From positions 1-64,000 of the forward strand of contig QFMX01000001.1 in the NCBI GenBank assembly GCA_003240625.1: DNA of 64,000 nt, given 5' to 3'. This document shows positions 8,177 through 16,659 of this stretch, in pieces. This DNA comes from Sphingomonas taxi (GTDB lineage Bacteria; Pseudomonadota; Alphaproteobacteria; Sphingomonadales; Sphingomonadaceae). The stretch's first letter is position 1, and each line of letters starts with the position of its first letter. Both the position numbers and the translations under genes were made by a program. Under the pieces are notes generated by a model that had not been told where the DNA came from, ran no database searches, and worked only from the letters and a program-made list of their open reading frames with translations.

Positions 8177-9094
8177 TCACGCAGTGTGTGATGATTGGTG
8201 GTGGTCGGAGGCCTCGTTCGAGTCTTCGTCGACAGTGATGTCGACCGACACGCTCATGTCGAGGAAACTGCCGGGAAAGCCGCTCCAGGTGCCGGAGACG
8301 GGCACCGCCTGGTAGATGTCGCGTGCGACGGCGACGCGGACGAGCCCGCGGTTGCCGACGATGCCGTTGGTCGGATCGAACTCGACCCAGCCCGAGCCGG
8401 GTAGGTATACGCGCACCCAGGCATGCGTGTTGCCGCCGCCGGTGCGATGCTCTCGACGTGTAGGATTGTAGACATAGCCCGACACGAACCGCGCCGCGAA
8501 GCCCAGCGCACGCACTGCCTCGATCATCAGCATCGCATAGTCTCGGCAGGTGCCCTTGCGCTTGGCGAGCGTCTCGATCGGCGACTGCGTGCCCTTTTCG
8601 GGACGCTGGACATAGGTGAACTCGCGCTTGATCGCCGCGGTCATCTCGGAGAGCATGGCGAGCGTATCGGTCTGCCCGCCCGGCGCGACGAAGCGGCGCG
8701 CCCAGCTGTCGATCTCGCGTAGCGGATCGTGATGCTGACGCTCGATCGAGCGGAGCAGGTCGGGCATCTCCTCCGACGAATAGGTGAACGGATAGAAGCG
8801 CGCGTAACGTTCGATATCGACGTTCTGAAGTTCGGCGGGGGTGTGATCGAGCCTCACGCGGCTGTCGATCACGAGATCCTTGGCGCGCTTGTCGAAGGTG
8901 GCGATCGCGACAGCATTGCCGAACACGTCGTGCAGCCAGCGGACGTCGGACGGCTCCGGCGTGATCGTCAGCTGCGTGTCGATCAAGTGCTGGTCGTAGC
9001 TTTCGCGCGGTCGGACCATGATCCGGTGCTCGCCGAACGCAACCGGTTGGCGATACGAGTATTTGGTTACATGAGAGAGCGTTAGAGATGGCAT
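8177..9094 (-). CDS. Transglutaminase-like family protein (second of the pair)
   Basis: A 305-residue protein counted from the ATG at 9094 (MPSLTLSHVTKYSYRQPVAF), the usual start of this family; upstream in-frame starts at 9112 and 9181 would overlap the divergent gene. An N-terminal bacterial transglutaminase-like domain is followed by the catalytic core: Cys in GTCRDYAMLMIEAVRALGF, His in NTHAWVRVYL and Asp in WVEFDPTNG, all intact, unlike its neighbour at 7324. The beta-sandwich plus core layout is typical of two-gene clusters in alphaproteobacteria. Activity on a specific peptide is not known. Confidence 0.85.
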   Translation of the reverse strand: MPSLTLSHVTKYSYRQPVAFGEHRIMVRPRESYDQHLIDTQLTITPEPSDVRWLHDVFGNAVAIATFDKRAKDLVIDSRVRLDHTPAELQNVDIERYARFYPFTYSSEEMPDLLRSIERQHHDPLREIDSWARRFVAPGGQTDTLAMLSEMTAAIKREFTYVQRPEKGTQSPIETLAKRKGTCRDYAMLMIEAVRALGFAARFVSGYVYNPTRREHRTGGGNTHAWVRVYLPGSGWVEFDPTNGIVGNRGLVRVAVARDIYQAVPVSGTWSGFPGSFLDMSVSVDITVDEDSNEASDHHQSSHTA

Positions 9095-9110
9095 CGAGGA
9101 TCCACGTCGC

Positions 9111-9899
9111 ATGAACAGCACTGCCAGCCAAACGCTGCTTGGGACCGAAGATGCCGCACCGGTCACGGTGGTCAACCCCAAAGGCGCATCATCGTTCCTG
9201 TTGATCGGCGATCATGCGGGAAATGCCGTACCGAAGGCGCTGGGGTCGCTGGGCCTGAGCGATGCGGAACTGTCGCGGCATATCGGCTGGGACATCGGCA
9301 TCGGCGAACTGGGGGCGCTGCTCGCGGAAAGGCTCGACGCGGTGTTCGTCCGCCAGACCTATTCGCGGCTTGTGATTGACTGCAACCGGAGTCCGAGCCA
9401 GCCTGATGTGATCGCCGAGGTGAGCGACGGGACCGTGGTGCCGGGTAATGCGAGGCTCGGTGAGGCCGACCGCGCGGCCCGGTTTGCGGAGATCCACACC
9501 CCGTATCAAGCGGCGATCGCGGCGGAGATCGCGCGGCGCGATGCGGCGGGGATGACGACAGTGCTGGTCGCGCTGCACAGCTTCACGCCCGCGATGAAGG
9601 GCGCGTTGCGGGATCAGGCACGGCCCTGGCATATCGGGATCCTGCACGACGGCGGCGACACGGCGTTCGCGCACGCGCTGCTCGACGTATTGCGCGACGA
9701 GGCGGATTTGGTGGTGGGCGACAACGAACCGTACCGGATGGACCTGATCGACTATACCATCCCGCGTCATGCGTATCCGCAGCGTCGGCTATATGCTGAG
9801 ATCGAGGTGCGGCAGGATCTGCTGGGGTCGAGCGAGGGGTGTGCGGCTTGGGCCGAGCGGCTGGCGCGGGTGCTGCCGGCGGCGCTGGGCTCGCTGTAG
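9111..9899 (+). CDS. N-formylglutamate amidohydrolase family protein
   Basis: A 262-residue member of the N-formylglutamate amidohydrolase (HutG-type) family, zinc-dependent hydrolases that release formate from N-formyl-glutamate in histidine breakdown. Characteristic pieces are LLIGDHAGNAVPK, HIGWDIGIG, YSRLVIDCNR and LHSFTPAM, containing the conserved His/Asp/Glu-rich metal site. No other hut genes are nearby, so a role in histidine use is not supported by context; stand-alone members are common in sphingomonads. It is divergent from the transglutaminase-like pair with 16 bp between starts. Confidence 0.88.
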   Translation: MNSTASQTLLGTEDAAPVTVVNPKGASSFLLIGDHAGNAVPKALGSLGLSDAELSRHIGWDIGIGELGALLAERLDAVFVRQTYSRLVIDCNRSPSQPDVIAEVSDGTVVPGNARLGEADRAARFAEIHTPYQAAIAAEIARRDAAGMTTVLVALHSFTPAMKGALRDQARPWHIGILHDGGDTAFAHALLDVLRDEADLVVGDNEPYRMDLIDYTIPRHAYPQRRLYAEIEVRQDLLGSSEGCAAWAERLARVLPAALGSL

Positions 9900-9925
9900 T
9901 TCCGGTTCACTACCCAGCCTTTTGA

Positions 9926-10048
9926 TCTTCCCCCGCAAGGGGGAGGTGGCTGGCACTCGCCAGACGGAGGGGGAGGAAAGGTAAACCGCTGTTCCGTGCC
10001 CTCCCCCTCCGTCGCCTTCGGCGACACCTCCCCCTGGCGGGGGAGGAT
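9926..10048. repeat. Dispersed ~123 bp palindromic element, copy B
   Basis: Same design and orientation as copy A: outer arms ATCTTCCCCCGC... and ...GCGGGGGAGGAT, inner CGGAGGGGGA / TCCCCCTCCG, left sub-terminal piece CTGGCACTCGCCAG and right piece CGCCTTCGGCGACACC. It follows the amidohydrolase gene by 26 bp. Confidence 0.9.
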
Positions 10049-10175
10049 GAGAGTGCGTCGGGTTCGCGCGGCCACTGCGTCGCTGCACCAGTAAGTCGCG
10101 GATCGTCTTGGCGGTCTGGTGCGTTCGCTCGGCGGCCAAAGATATGATCATTCCTCTGTTTGAAATTCGAGCCTG

Positions 10176-13082
10176 ATGCAGTCCACGCCCCCGCCCCCGG
10201 CGCCCGACCAGATCCCAATTCCGGCGCAGGAGCGGTACAAGGCCCTGTTCGAGGCGATCGACGCGGGATTCTGCATCATCGAGGTTATCTTCGACCAGCA
10301 TCGGACAGCGGTCGATTACCGTTTCGTCGAGGTCAATCCGCAGTTCGAGCAGCAGACCGGGCTGCTCGACGCCGTCGGCCGTACCGCACGCGACCTCGTT
10401 CCCGATCTCGAGCAATTCTGGTTCGAGACGTACGGCCGGGTAGCACTGACCGGCGAGCCGGTGCGGTTCGATCATGGCTCCGACCCGATGGATCGCTGGT
10501 TCGAGGTGCATGCGTTCCGGATCGGTGCGCCCGACGCGCATCTCGTCGCGATCCTGTTCAACGACGTATCGGACCGCCGCCGCGCCGCGTTACAGACCCA
10601 GGAGAGCGAAGACCGCCTCACCCAGGCGCTGACCGCGGGCAACGGCATCGGCACTTGGGACTGGGACGTCCCCAACGACAGGATCAAGGCCGACGAACGG
10701 TTCGCGCGGCAGTATGGCGTGCCGGTCGAGATGGCCCGCAAGGGTGCGCCACTCGAACGATATTTCGCCTGCGTCCATCCCGACGATCTGCCGGCGACCC
10801 GCTGCCGCGTGGCCGATGCGATGGAGGCGGGCGGCGACTTCTCCGCGGAATACCGCGTGGTCCAGTCGGACGGCGCGATCCGGTGGATCGCCGCGCAGGG
10901 CCGGTGTCGGCTGGCGGCAGACGGCTCGCCACTGCGCTTTTCGGGGGTCAGCTTCGACATTACCGAACGCAAGCAGGCCGACCTTCGGCAACACGCGTTG
11001 CTCGAGCTGGGCGATGCGATCCGCGACCTGACCGAACCCGACGAGATCGCCTATGCCGCGTCGGCTATCCTCGGCACCGCGTTGCAGGTCAGCCGGGTCG
11101 GCTATGGCGTGATCGACACGGTGCGGGAGACGATCACGGTCGAACGCGACTGGAACGCGCCGGGGATCGCGACCATCGCCGGGACGCTCCGGTTTCGCGA
11201 CCACGGATCCTATATCGAGGACTTAAAGGTCGGTCGCACCGTAGCCATCGCCGATGTCGATCTCGACCCGCGCACCCGCGACACCGGCGACGTGCTGAAG
11301 GCGATCAGCGCGGCCGCGTTCGTCAACATGCCGTTGGTCGAGCAGGACGATTTCGTCGCCTTGCTCTACGCCAATCACGCGACGCCGCGGGTGTGGACCG
11401 AGGACGACCTGCTGCTGATGCGCGAGGTCGCCGAACGCGTCCGCACCGCGACCGAGCGCCTGCGTGCCGAGAATGCCCGCCGCGCCAGCGAAGAACAGTT
11501 CCGCGTGTTCGCCGAGGCGGTACCGAACCAGATCTGGGCGGCACGGCCGGATGGCTATCTCTATTGGTTCAACCAGCAGGTCTATGCCTTCAACGGCCTC
11601 GAACCCGGTGCGCTCGACGGTACGCGCAGCTGGGCGAACCAAGTGCACCCGGAGGACTTTCCAGCTGCAACAGAGGCTTGGAAGCGATCCCTCACAACCG
11701 GTGAGCGCTACAGCGCCGAGTTTCGCGCGCGGGGCAAGGACGGCATCTACCGCTGGTTCCTGGTCCGCGCCGATCCGGTCCGCGCCGCCGACGGTACGAT
11801 CCTGCGCTGGGTCGGCACCAATACCGATATCGACGACAGCCGCCGTCAGGCCGCCGAGCTGGTCCGCTGGAACGAGACGCTCGAGGAGCAGGTCGCAGCC
11901 CGGACGCGCGACCTGATGGCGACCGAGGAAGCGCTGCGCCAGAGCCAGAAGATGGAGGCGGTCGGCCAGTTGACGGGCGGAATCGCGCATGATTTCAACA
12001 ACCTCCTGACCGGTATTACCGGCAGTTTGGAACTGCTCGGCATCCGCATCGCGCAAGGGAGGCTGAACGATGTCGAGCGCTATTCGATCGCTGCGCAGGG
12101 CGCCGCCAAGCGCGCCGCGGCGCTGACCCACCGCTTGCTGGCCTTCTCCCGCCGGCAAACGCTCGATCCCAAGCCGACCGACGTCAACCGGCTGGTGTCG
12201 GGGATGGAGGATCTGGTGCGCCGGACGGTCGGTCCCGCCATCGAGGTGGAGGTCGTCGAGGCGGTCGGGCTGTGGGCCACGCTGGTCGATCCGAACCAGC
12301 TGGAGAACGCGCTGCTCAACCTGTGCATCAACGCGCGCGACGCGATGCCCGAGGGCGGGCGGCTTACGATCGAGACCGCCAATCGCTGGATCGATGCACG
12401 GACCGCGCGCGAACGCGAACTCGAGCCCGGCCAATATGTCTCGCTCAGCGTATCGGATACCGGCACGGGGATGCCGCCCGAGGTGATCGCCAAGGCGTTC
12501 GACCCGTTCTTCACGACCAAGCCGCTCGGGCTCGGCACCGGGCTCGGGCTGTCGATGATCTACGGGTTCGCCCGACAGTCGGGCGGCCAGGTGCGGATCT
12601 ATTCCGAGGTCGGCGACGGCGCCAACGTCTGCCTTTATCTACCGCGGCATTTCGGCGAGGCGGAAGACGCCGGCGTCGATGCCGAACTCGCCGACGCCCC
12701 GCGCGCGCTCGACGGCGAAACCGTGCTGGTGGTCGACGACGAACCGACCGTGCGGATGCTCGTGATCGAGGTGCTGGAAGAACTCGGCTATGCGGCGATC
12801 GAGGCGGCGGATGGTGCCTCCGGGCTTAAACTGTTGCAGTCGTCCGCGCGGATCGATCTTCTGGTAACCGATGTCGGGCTGCCGGGCGGGATGAACGGAC
12901 GCCAGATGGCCGATGCCGCACGCGTCGGGCGGCCCGACCTGAAGATCCTCTTCATCACCGGCTATGCGGAGAATGCAGTGGTCGGCAACGGCTTCCTCGA
13001 TCCGGGTATGCACGTGATGACAAAGCCGTTCGCGATGGAAGCGCTGGCCGGGCGGATCAAGGCGTTGATTACCGCGGGATAA
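10176..13082 (+). CDS. Hybrid sensor histidine kinase (PAS-PAS-GAF-PAS-HisKA-HATPase-REC)
   Basis: A 968-residue soluble multi-sensor kinase with no membrane segment. PAS modules lie at about residues 17-130, 145-265 and 440-560, with a GAF-like module between (about 275-430; ALLELGDAIRDLTEPDEIAYA). A linker helix (QVAARTRDL) leads to the HisKA domain, whose phospho-accepting His is in GGIAHDFNNLLT near residue 605; the ATPase has N, G1 and G2 boxes (LCINARDAM, SVSDTGTGMP, GTGLGLSM). The C-terminal receiver carries Asp in LLVTDVGLP (about 899) and Lys in MTKPF (about 950). HDFNNLL-type kinases usually signal inside the cell. No separate response regulator gene is adjacent. The ATG at 10176 is the first credible start. 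Confidence 0.92.
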   Translation: MQSTPPPPAPDQIPIPAQERYKALFEAIDAGFCIIEVIFDQHRTAVDYRFVEVNPQFEQQTGLLDAVGRTARDLVPDLEQFWFETYGRVALTGEPVRFDHGSDPMDRWFEVHAFRIGAPDAHLVAILFNDVSDRRRAALQTQESEDRLTQALTAGNGIGTWDWDVPNDRIKADERFARQYGVPVEMARKGAPLERYFACVHPDDLPATRCRVADAMEAGGDFSAEYRVVQSDGAIRWIAAQGRCRLAADGSPLRFSGVSFDITERKQADLRQHALLELGDAIRDLTEPDEIAYAASAILGTALQVSRVGYGVIDTVRETITVERDWNAPGIATIAGTLRFRDHGSYIEDLKVGRTVAIADVDLDPRTRDTGDVLKAISAAAFVNMPLVEQDDFVALLYANHATPRVWTEDDLLLMREVAERVRTATERLRAENARRASEEQFRVFAEAVPNQIWAARPDGYLYWFNQQVYAFNGLEPGALDGTRSWANQVHPEDFPAATEAWKRSLTTGERYSAEFRARGKDGIYRWFLVRADPVRAADGTILRWVGTNTDIDDSRRQAAELVRWNETLEEQVAARTRDLMATEEALRQSQKMEAVGQLTGGIAHDFNNLLTGITGSLELLGIRIAQGRLNDVERYSIAAQGAAKRAAALTHRLLAFSRRQTLDPKPTDVNRLVSGMEDLVRRTVGPAIEVEVVEAVGLWATLVDPNQLENALLNLCINARDAMPEGGRLTIETANRWIDARTARERELEPGQYVSLSVSDTGTGMPPEVIAKAFDPFFTTKPLGLGTGLGLSMIYGFARQSGGQVRIYSEVGDGANVCLYLPRHFGEAEDAGVDAELADAPRALDGETVLVVDDEPTVRMLVIEVLEELGYAAIEAADGASGLKLLQSSARIDLLVTDVGLPGGMNGRQMADAARVGRPDLKILFITGYAENAVVGNGFLDPGMHVMTKPFAMEALAGRIKALITAG

Positions 13083-13095
13083 GTTTGCGCGCTGC

Positions 13096-13119
13096 GACGA
13101 TCTTGAACCCGATCGTCGA
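13096..13119 (+). terminator. Stem-loop after the hybrid kinase
   Basis: CGACGATC (13096-13103) pairs with GATCGTCG (13112-13119) across an 8-base loop, 13 bases beyond the kinase stop. There is no U-run, so it may be a factor-dependent or weak terminator. Confidence 0.4.
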
Positions 13120-13240
13120 TCGATGCGTGTCGTCCGCCCGCCCCTAATAGCATGCGCTTCCCATGCCAGACAGCGCGATGATCTGTGTTGCCTTGCGGTA
13201 ACAGCCGGACCCCCAAGTGCGGAGATGGCAATATTGTCAC

Positions 13241-13260
13241 TTGATATGATGTATCATCAA
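13241..13260. promoter_or_regulatory. AT-rich dyad upstream of the ZnuD-like receptor, candidate metal-regulator site
   Basis: TTGATATGATGTATCATCAA contains nested symmetry: outer TTGAT...ATCAA and inner ATGAT-GT-ATCAT. It is an AT-rich island in GC-rich DNA, 52 bases before the start of a ZnuD-like receptor gene. Fur-superfamily regulators (Zur, Fur) bind AT-rich dyads of this size; assigning it to Zur is inference from the gene it precedes. Confidence 0.4.
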
Positions 13261-13311
13261 ATTTACCCGGCGACTCGTACAGGGACAACACCCCGACGAT
13301 AAGGGAATTTC

Positions 13312-15489
13312 ATGAAGACGATGCTGTTCGGCGCCACCGCCCTGGCTGCCCTCCTCGCCTCTCAGGCTCACGCTCAGACCGCCGCGACGGATCCCGCGAC
13401 GCCCGCCCCTACCCCGGCGCCCGCCTCGACGTCGGTCAGCTCGACCAATCAGCGCGACATCATCGTCACCGCACCGCTGCAGACCAGCGAGCGCGATGTG
13501 TTGCAGGGTACCACCGTCCTCACCGGCCAGGAACTTACGCGCCAGCTGCGCCCGTCGATCGGCGAGACGCTCGCCCGCCAGCCCGGCGTCTCGGCGTCGT
13601 CGTTCGGCCCGAGCGCCTCGCGTCCGATCCTGCGCGGCTTCCAAGGCGACCGGATCCGCGTGCTGACCGACGGGATCGGCTCGATCGACGTCTCGAACAC
13701 CTCGGTCGACCACGCGGTCATCATCGATCCTCTACTCGCCGAGCGCATCGAGATCCTGCGCGGACCCAGCGCGCTTCTATATGGCACGTCGGCCGTCGGC
13801 GGCGTCGTCAACGTCATCGACACGCGTATCCCGCGGTCGGTGCCCGAGAACGGCTACCGGTTGAACGGCATCGCCAATTATGGCTCGGCGGCGAACGAAC
13901 GCTCGGGCGGCATGGCCGGCGACGTCGCGGTCGGCCAGCACCTCGTGCTGCATGCGGACGGCTCGTACCTGAAGTCGGGCGACCTGCGCACCGGCGGCTA
14001 TATCTTGTCGCGTGACGCCCGCGCACAGGCGCTAGCCACGGCCGCCGCCACACCCGTCGATCCGAACGAGGCCGATCCGATCGACTATGCCGCATCGGCG
14101 CAGTTGAAGGGCAAGCTCCCCAATACGCAGTCGGAGACGTGGACGGCGGGCGCCGGCGCGTCGATCATCACCGACAATGGCAGCCTCGGCGTTTCGTACA
14201 GCCATTACGACAGCCTGTACGGCGTACCGATCCGCTACGCCACGCAAGCCGGGCAAGAGCAGGAAGCGCCGCGTCTCGACGTGGTCCAGAACCGCGTCGA
14301 CCTGCGCGGCGAGATCGACACCGGCGGCGACGTGCTGAGCAAGATCCGCGTCCGCGTCGGCCAGGCTAGCTATCGCCACTTCGAGTTGGAGGAAGACAAT
14401 TCGGTCGGCACCGCCTTCTACAACAAGGGCCTCGAAGGGCGCCTCGAGGTCGTCCAGGCGAACCGCGGCGGCTGGCAGGGCGCGTCGGGCGTGCAGTTCT
14501 ACAACCGGATCTTCAACGTGGTCGGCGACGAAGCCTTCCTGCCGAAGAACGAGACCAACCAGACCGGGCTCTTCACGCTCCAGCAGTATGAATCAGGCAA
14601 GTTCCGCGCCGAGGGCGGCGTGCGCTACGAGATCACCGATCTCGCCGCACGGACGCCCGAGGACGATCTGCGCTTCTTCCGTGGCAGCCAGAGCTATCAT
14701 TCGGTGTCGGGTTCGCTAGGGGCATCCTACGCGCTGACCGACAGCATCCGCGTCGGCCTGAACGGCTCGCGGACCGAGCGCGCGCCGTCGGCCGAGGAAC
14801 TGTTCGCGAACGGTGCGCACGCGGGCACGCAGGCGTATGAACTTGGCAACCCTGACTTCAAGCTGGAGAAGTCCTGGGGTCTGGAAGGCACGCTGCACGC
14901 GCATGGCGACGGCTTCAGCTTCGACGCCTCGGCCTATTACAACTGGTTCTCCAACTACATCTCCGAGAATCAGGTCGCACCGTCGGTCTGCCAGGCCGCG
15001 GCCGATCCTTCGGGGCGCACCGTCGACTTGCCCTGCTTCCAGTATCAGCAGGCCAACGCCCGCTATTACGGGTTCGAGGCGGATGCTTCGGTAAAGGTCG
15101 CGCAGATCGGCGGCTATGCGGTCAACGCCGACGTGCTGGGCGATTACGTCCATGCCAACATCGTCGATCAGGGCCCGGTCCCGCGCATCCCGCCGATGCG
15201 CGTGCTCGGCGGGATCGAGGCGCAGGGCGACCGGATCAACGGCCGCGTCGAGGTGGAGCATGTGTTCGACCAGAACCGGATCGCCGCGTTCGAGACGAAG
15301 ACGAACGACTACACGATGGTCAACGCGTCGATCGGGTTGAGCCCGTTCGGGAAGGATTCGAAGACGACGTTGCTGCTGAGCGCGAACAATTTGTTCGACG
15401 TGAACGCACGGCGTGCGACGAGCTTCCTGAAGGACTTCGCACCGCTCGCCGGTCGTGATTTCCGCGCGACCCTGCGCTTCGGGCTGTAA
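13312..15489 (+). CDS. TonB-dependent outer-membrane receptor, ZnuD-like
   Basis: A 725-residue TonB-dependent receptor. A signal peptide (MKTMLFGATALAALLASQAHA) is cut after AHA; a Pro/Ala linker precedes the plug (about residues 48-160; ETLARQPGVSASSFGPSASR, RPILRGFQGDRIRVLTDGIG, SVDHAV, ERIEILRGPSALLYG), and a 22-strand barrel ends in the terminal aromatic-type motif RATLRFGL. The plug strongly resembles the neisserial zinc/haem receptor ZnuD family, so zinc or another metal chelate is the probable cargo; this is inferred from family resemblance. AAGGGA precedes the ATG. An AT-rich dyad in the promoter region may be a metal-regulator site. The gene appears to be a single unit ending at a strong hairpin repeat. 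Confidence 0.9.
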   Translation: MKTMLFGATALAALLASQAHAQTAATDPATPAPTPAPASTSVSSTNQRDIIVTAPLQTSERDVLQGTTVLTGQELTRQLRPSIGETLARQPGVSASSFGPSASRPILRGFQGDRIRVLTDGIGSIDVSNTSVDHAVIIDPLLAERIEILRGPSALLYGTSAVGGVVNVIDTRIPRSVPENGYRLNGIANYGSAANERSGGMAGDVAVGQHLVLHADGSYLKSGDLRTGGYILSRDARAQALATAAATPVDPNEADPIDYAASAQLKGKLPNTQSETWTAGAGASIITDNGSLGVSYSHYDSLYGVPIRYATQAGQEQEAPRLDVVQNRVDLRGEIDTGGDVLSKIRVRVGQASYRHFELEEDNSVGTAFYNKGLEGRLEVVQANRGGWQGASGVQFYNRIFNVVGDEAFLPKNETNQTGLFTLQQYESGKFRAEGGVRYEITDLAARTPEDDLRFFRGSQSYHSVSGSLGASYALTDSIRVGLNGSRTERAPSAEELFANGAHAGTQAYELGNPDFKLEKSWGLEGTLHAHGDGFSFDASAYYNWFSNYISENQVAPSVCQAAADPSGRTVDLPCFQYQQANARYYGFEADASVKVAQIGGYAVNADVLGDYVHANIVDQGPVPRIPPMRVLGGIEAQGDRINGRVEVEHVFDQNRIAAFETKTNDYTMVNASIGLSPFGKDSKTTLLLSANNLFDVNARRATSFLKDFAPLAGRDFRATLRFGL

Positions 15490-15504
15490 AGCCGCTACAC
15501 GCCG

Positions 15505-15544
15505 CCTGCCCGTCACCCCAGCGAAAGCTGGAGTGACGGGCAGG
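15505..15544. terminator. Strong GAAA-loop hairpin / dispersed palindrome
   Basis: An 18 bp stem with one mismatch (left arm CCTGCCCGTCACCCCAGC) closes on a GAAA tetraloop, 15 bases after the receptor stop. It may end transcription in both directions. The core sequence looks like a member of a repeat family common in sphingomonad genomes, different from the other repeats in this window. Confidence 0.7.
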
Positions 15545-15687
15545 GAGACGCGCTGGACCATCGCAGAAGAAAACGCCCCCGCAGAAGGGACAGTGCTTCA
15601 CTCCCAACATGAAACAAATGTCATTTTCGGGTTTACGCCGCCCCGCCCCCGCCGCTAGGAGAAGTCCTTCTAAAGGGTGGCAAGGTA

Positions 15688-16659
15688 ATGATGCGGAAGG
15701 CTATTTCTCTTTCCGTGGGCGCGTGCCTGCCGCTGTTGGCAGCGTGCAACCAGCACCAGTCGACGCTCGCGCCGTTCGGTGAGGAAGCGGACAAGGTTCT
15801 CTTGATCACCATCGTTCTGGTTATCGGCGCCGTCATTCTCGCGGGCGGGCTCGCGTTGCTCATGCGGCATGCGATGCGCGCGCCCGAGGGCCGCCTGACG
15901 CACAAGGGCGGGATGAAGCTGGTGCTGTGGCTCGGCGGTATCGGGCCATCGATCATCCTGCTTGCGCTGCTGCTCTACGCGCTCCCCGCGATGCGCCCGC
16001 GCGAAGTCGCCAACAATGATCTCCGGATCGGCGTCGAGGGCGAGCAATTCTGGTGGCGCGTCCGCTATGCACCGCCCGGTGGATCGGTGGTCGAGGCGGC
16101 AAACGAACTCCGCCTGCCGGTCGGCCGCACCGTCGAACTGTCGCTCCGTAGCCCCGACGTCATCCATAGCTTCTGGGTGCCCGGCCTCGCCGGCAAGATG
16201 GACATGATCCCCGGCCGCACCAACCGCCTCGTCGTCCGCGCGACCAAGGCGGGCACGTACCGGGGCGTCTGCGCGGAGTTCTGCGGGCTCGGCCATGCGC
16301 TGATGGCATTCGACGTGATCGCGATGGAGCCGGCCGCGTTCGAGCGCTGGCTATCCGAGCAGGCCCGCCCCGCGACCGTTACCGCCTCCCCCGGCGCGCG
16401 CCTGTTCGCGAGCTATGGCTGTAGCGGTTGCCACAGCGTCCGCGGGGTCGGACCGGTCGCGAAGATCGGCCCCGACCTCACGCACTTCGGTTCGCGCCCG
16501 ACGCTCGCCGCCGGCGTGCTGCCGATGACCCAGGCCAACATCGCCGGCTTCGTCCGCAACCCGGCCAAGACCAAGCCGGGCGTGCGGATGCCCGCCTTCC
16601 CGCAGATGTCGGCCGCCGAAGCCGACCAGATCGCCAGCTATCTTCAGGGGCTCAAATGA
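15688..16659 (+). CDS. ctaC: Cytochrome c oxidase subunit II with fused cytochrome c domain
   Basis: A 323-residue caa3-type subunit II. A lipoprotein-like signal (lipobox LLAAC) and two transmembrane helices (about residues 30-58 and 78-103) precede the periplasmic CuA domain: first ligand His in VIHSFWVP, then C-A-E-F-C-G-L-G-H-A-L-M with both Cys, His and Met. A C-terminal class I cytochrome c domain has CSGCH and a late Met ligand (VRMPAF). The fusion lets the oxidase take electrons directly from a haem c. The stop overlaps the next gene as ATGA. It opens a five-gene operon. Confidence 0.95.
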   Translation: MMRKAISLSVGACLPLLAACNQHQSTLAPFGEEADKVLLITIVLVIGAVILAGGLALLMRHAMRAPEGRLTHKGGMKLVLWLGGIGPSIILLALLLYALPAMRPREVANNDLRIGVEGEQFWWRVRYAPPGGSVVEAANELRLPVGRTVELSLRSPDVIHSFWVPGLAGKMDMIPGRTNRLVVRATKAGTYRGVCAEFCGLGHALMAFDVIAMEPAAFERWLSEQARPATVTASPGARLFASYGCSGCHSVRGVGPVAKIGPDLTHFGSRPTLAAGVLPMTQANIAGFVRNPAKTKPGVRMPAFPQMSAAEADQIASYLQGLK

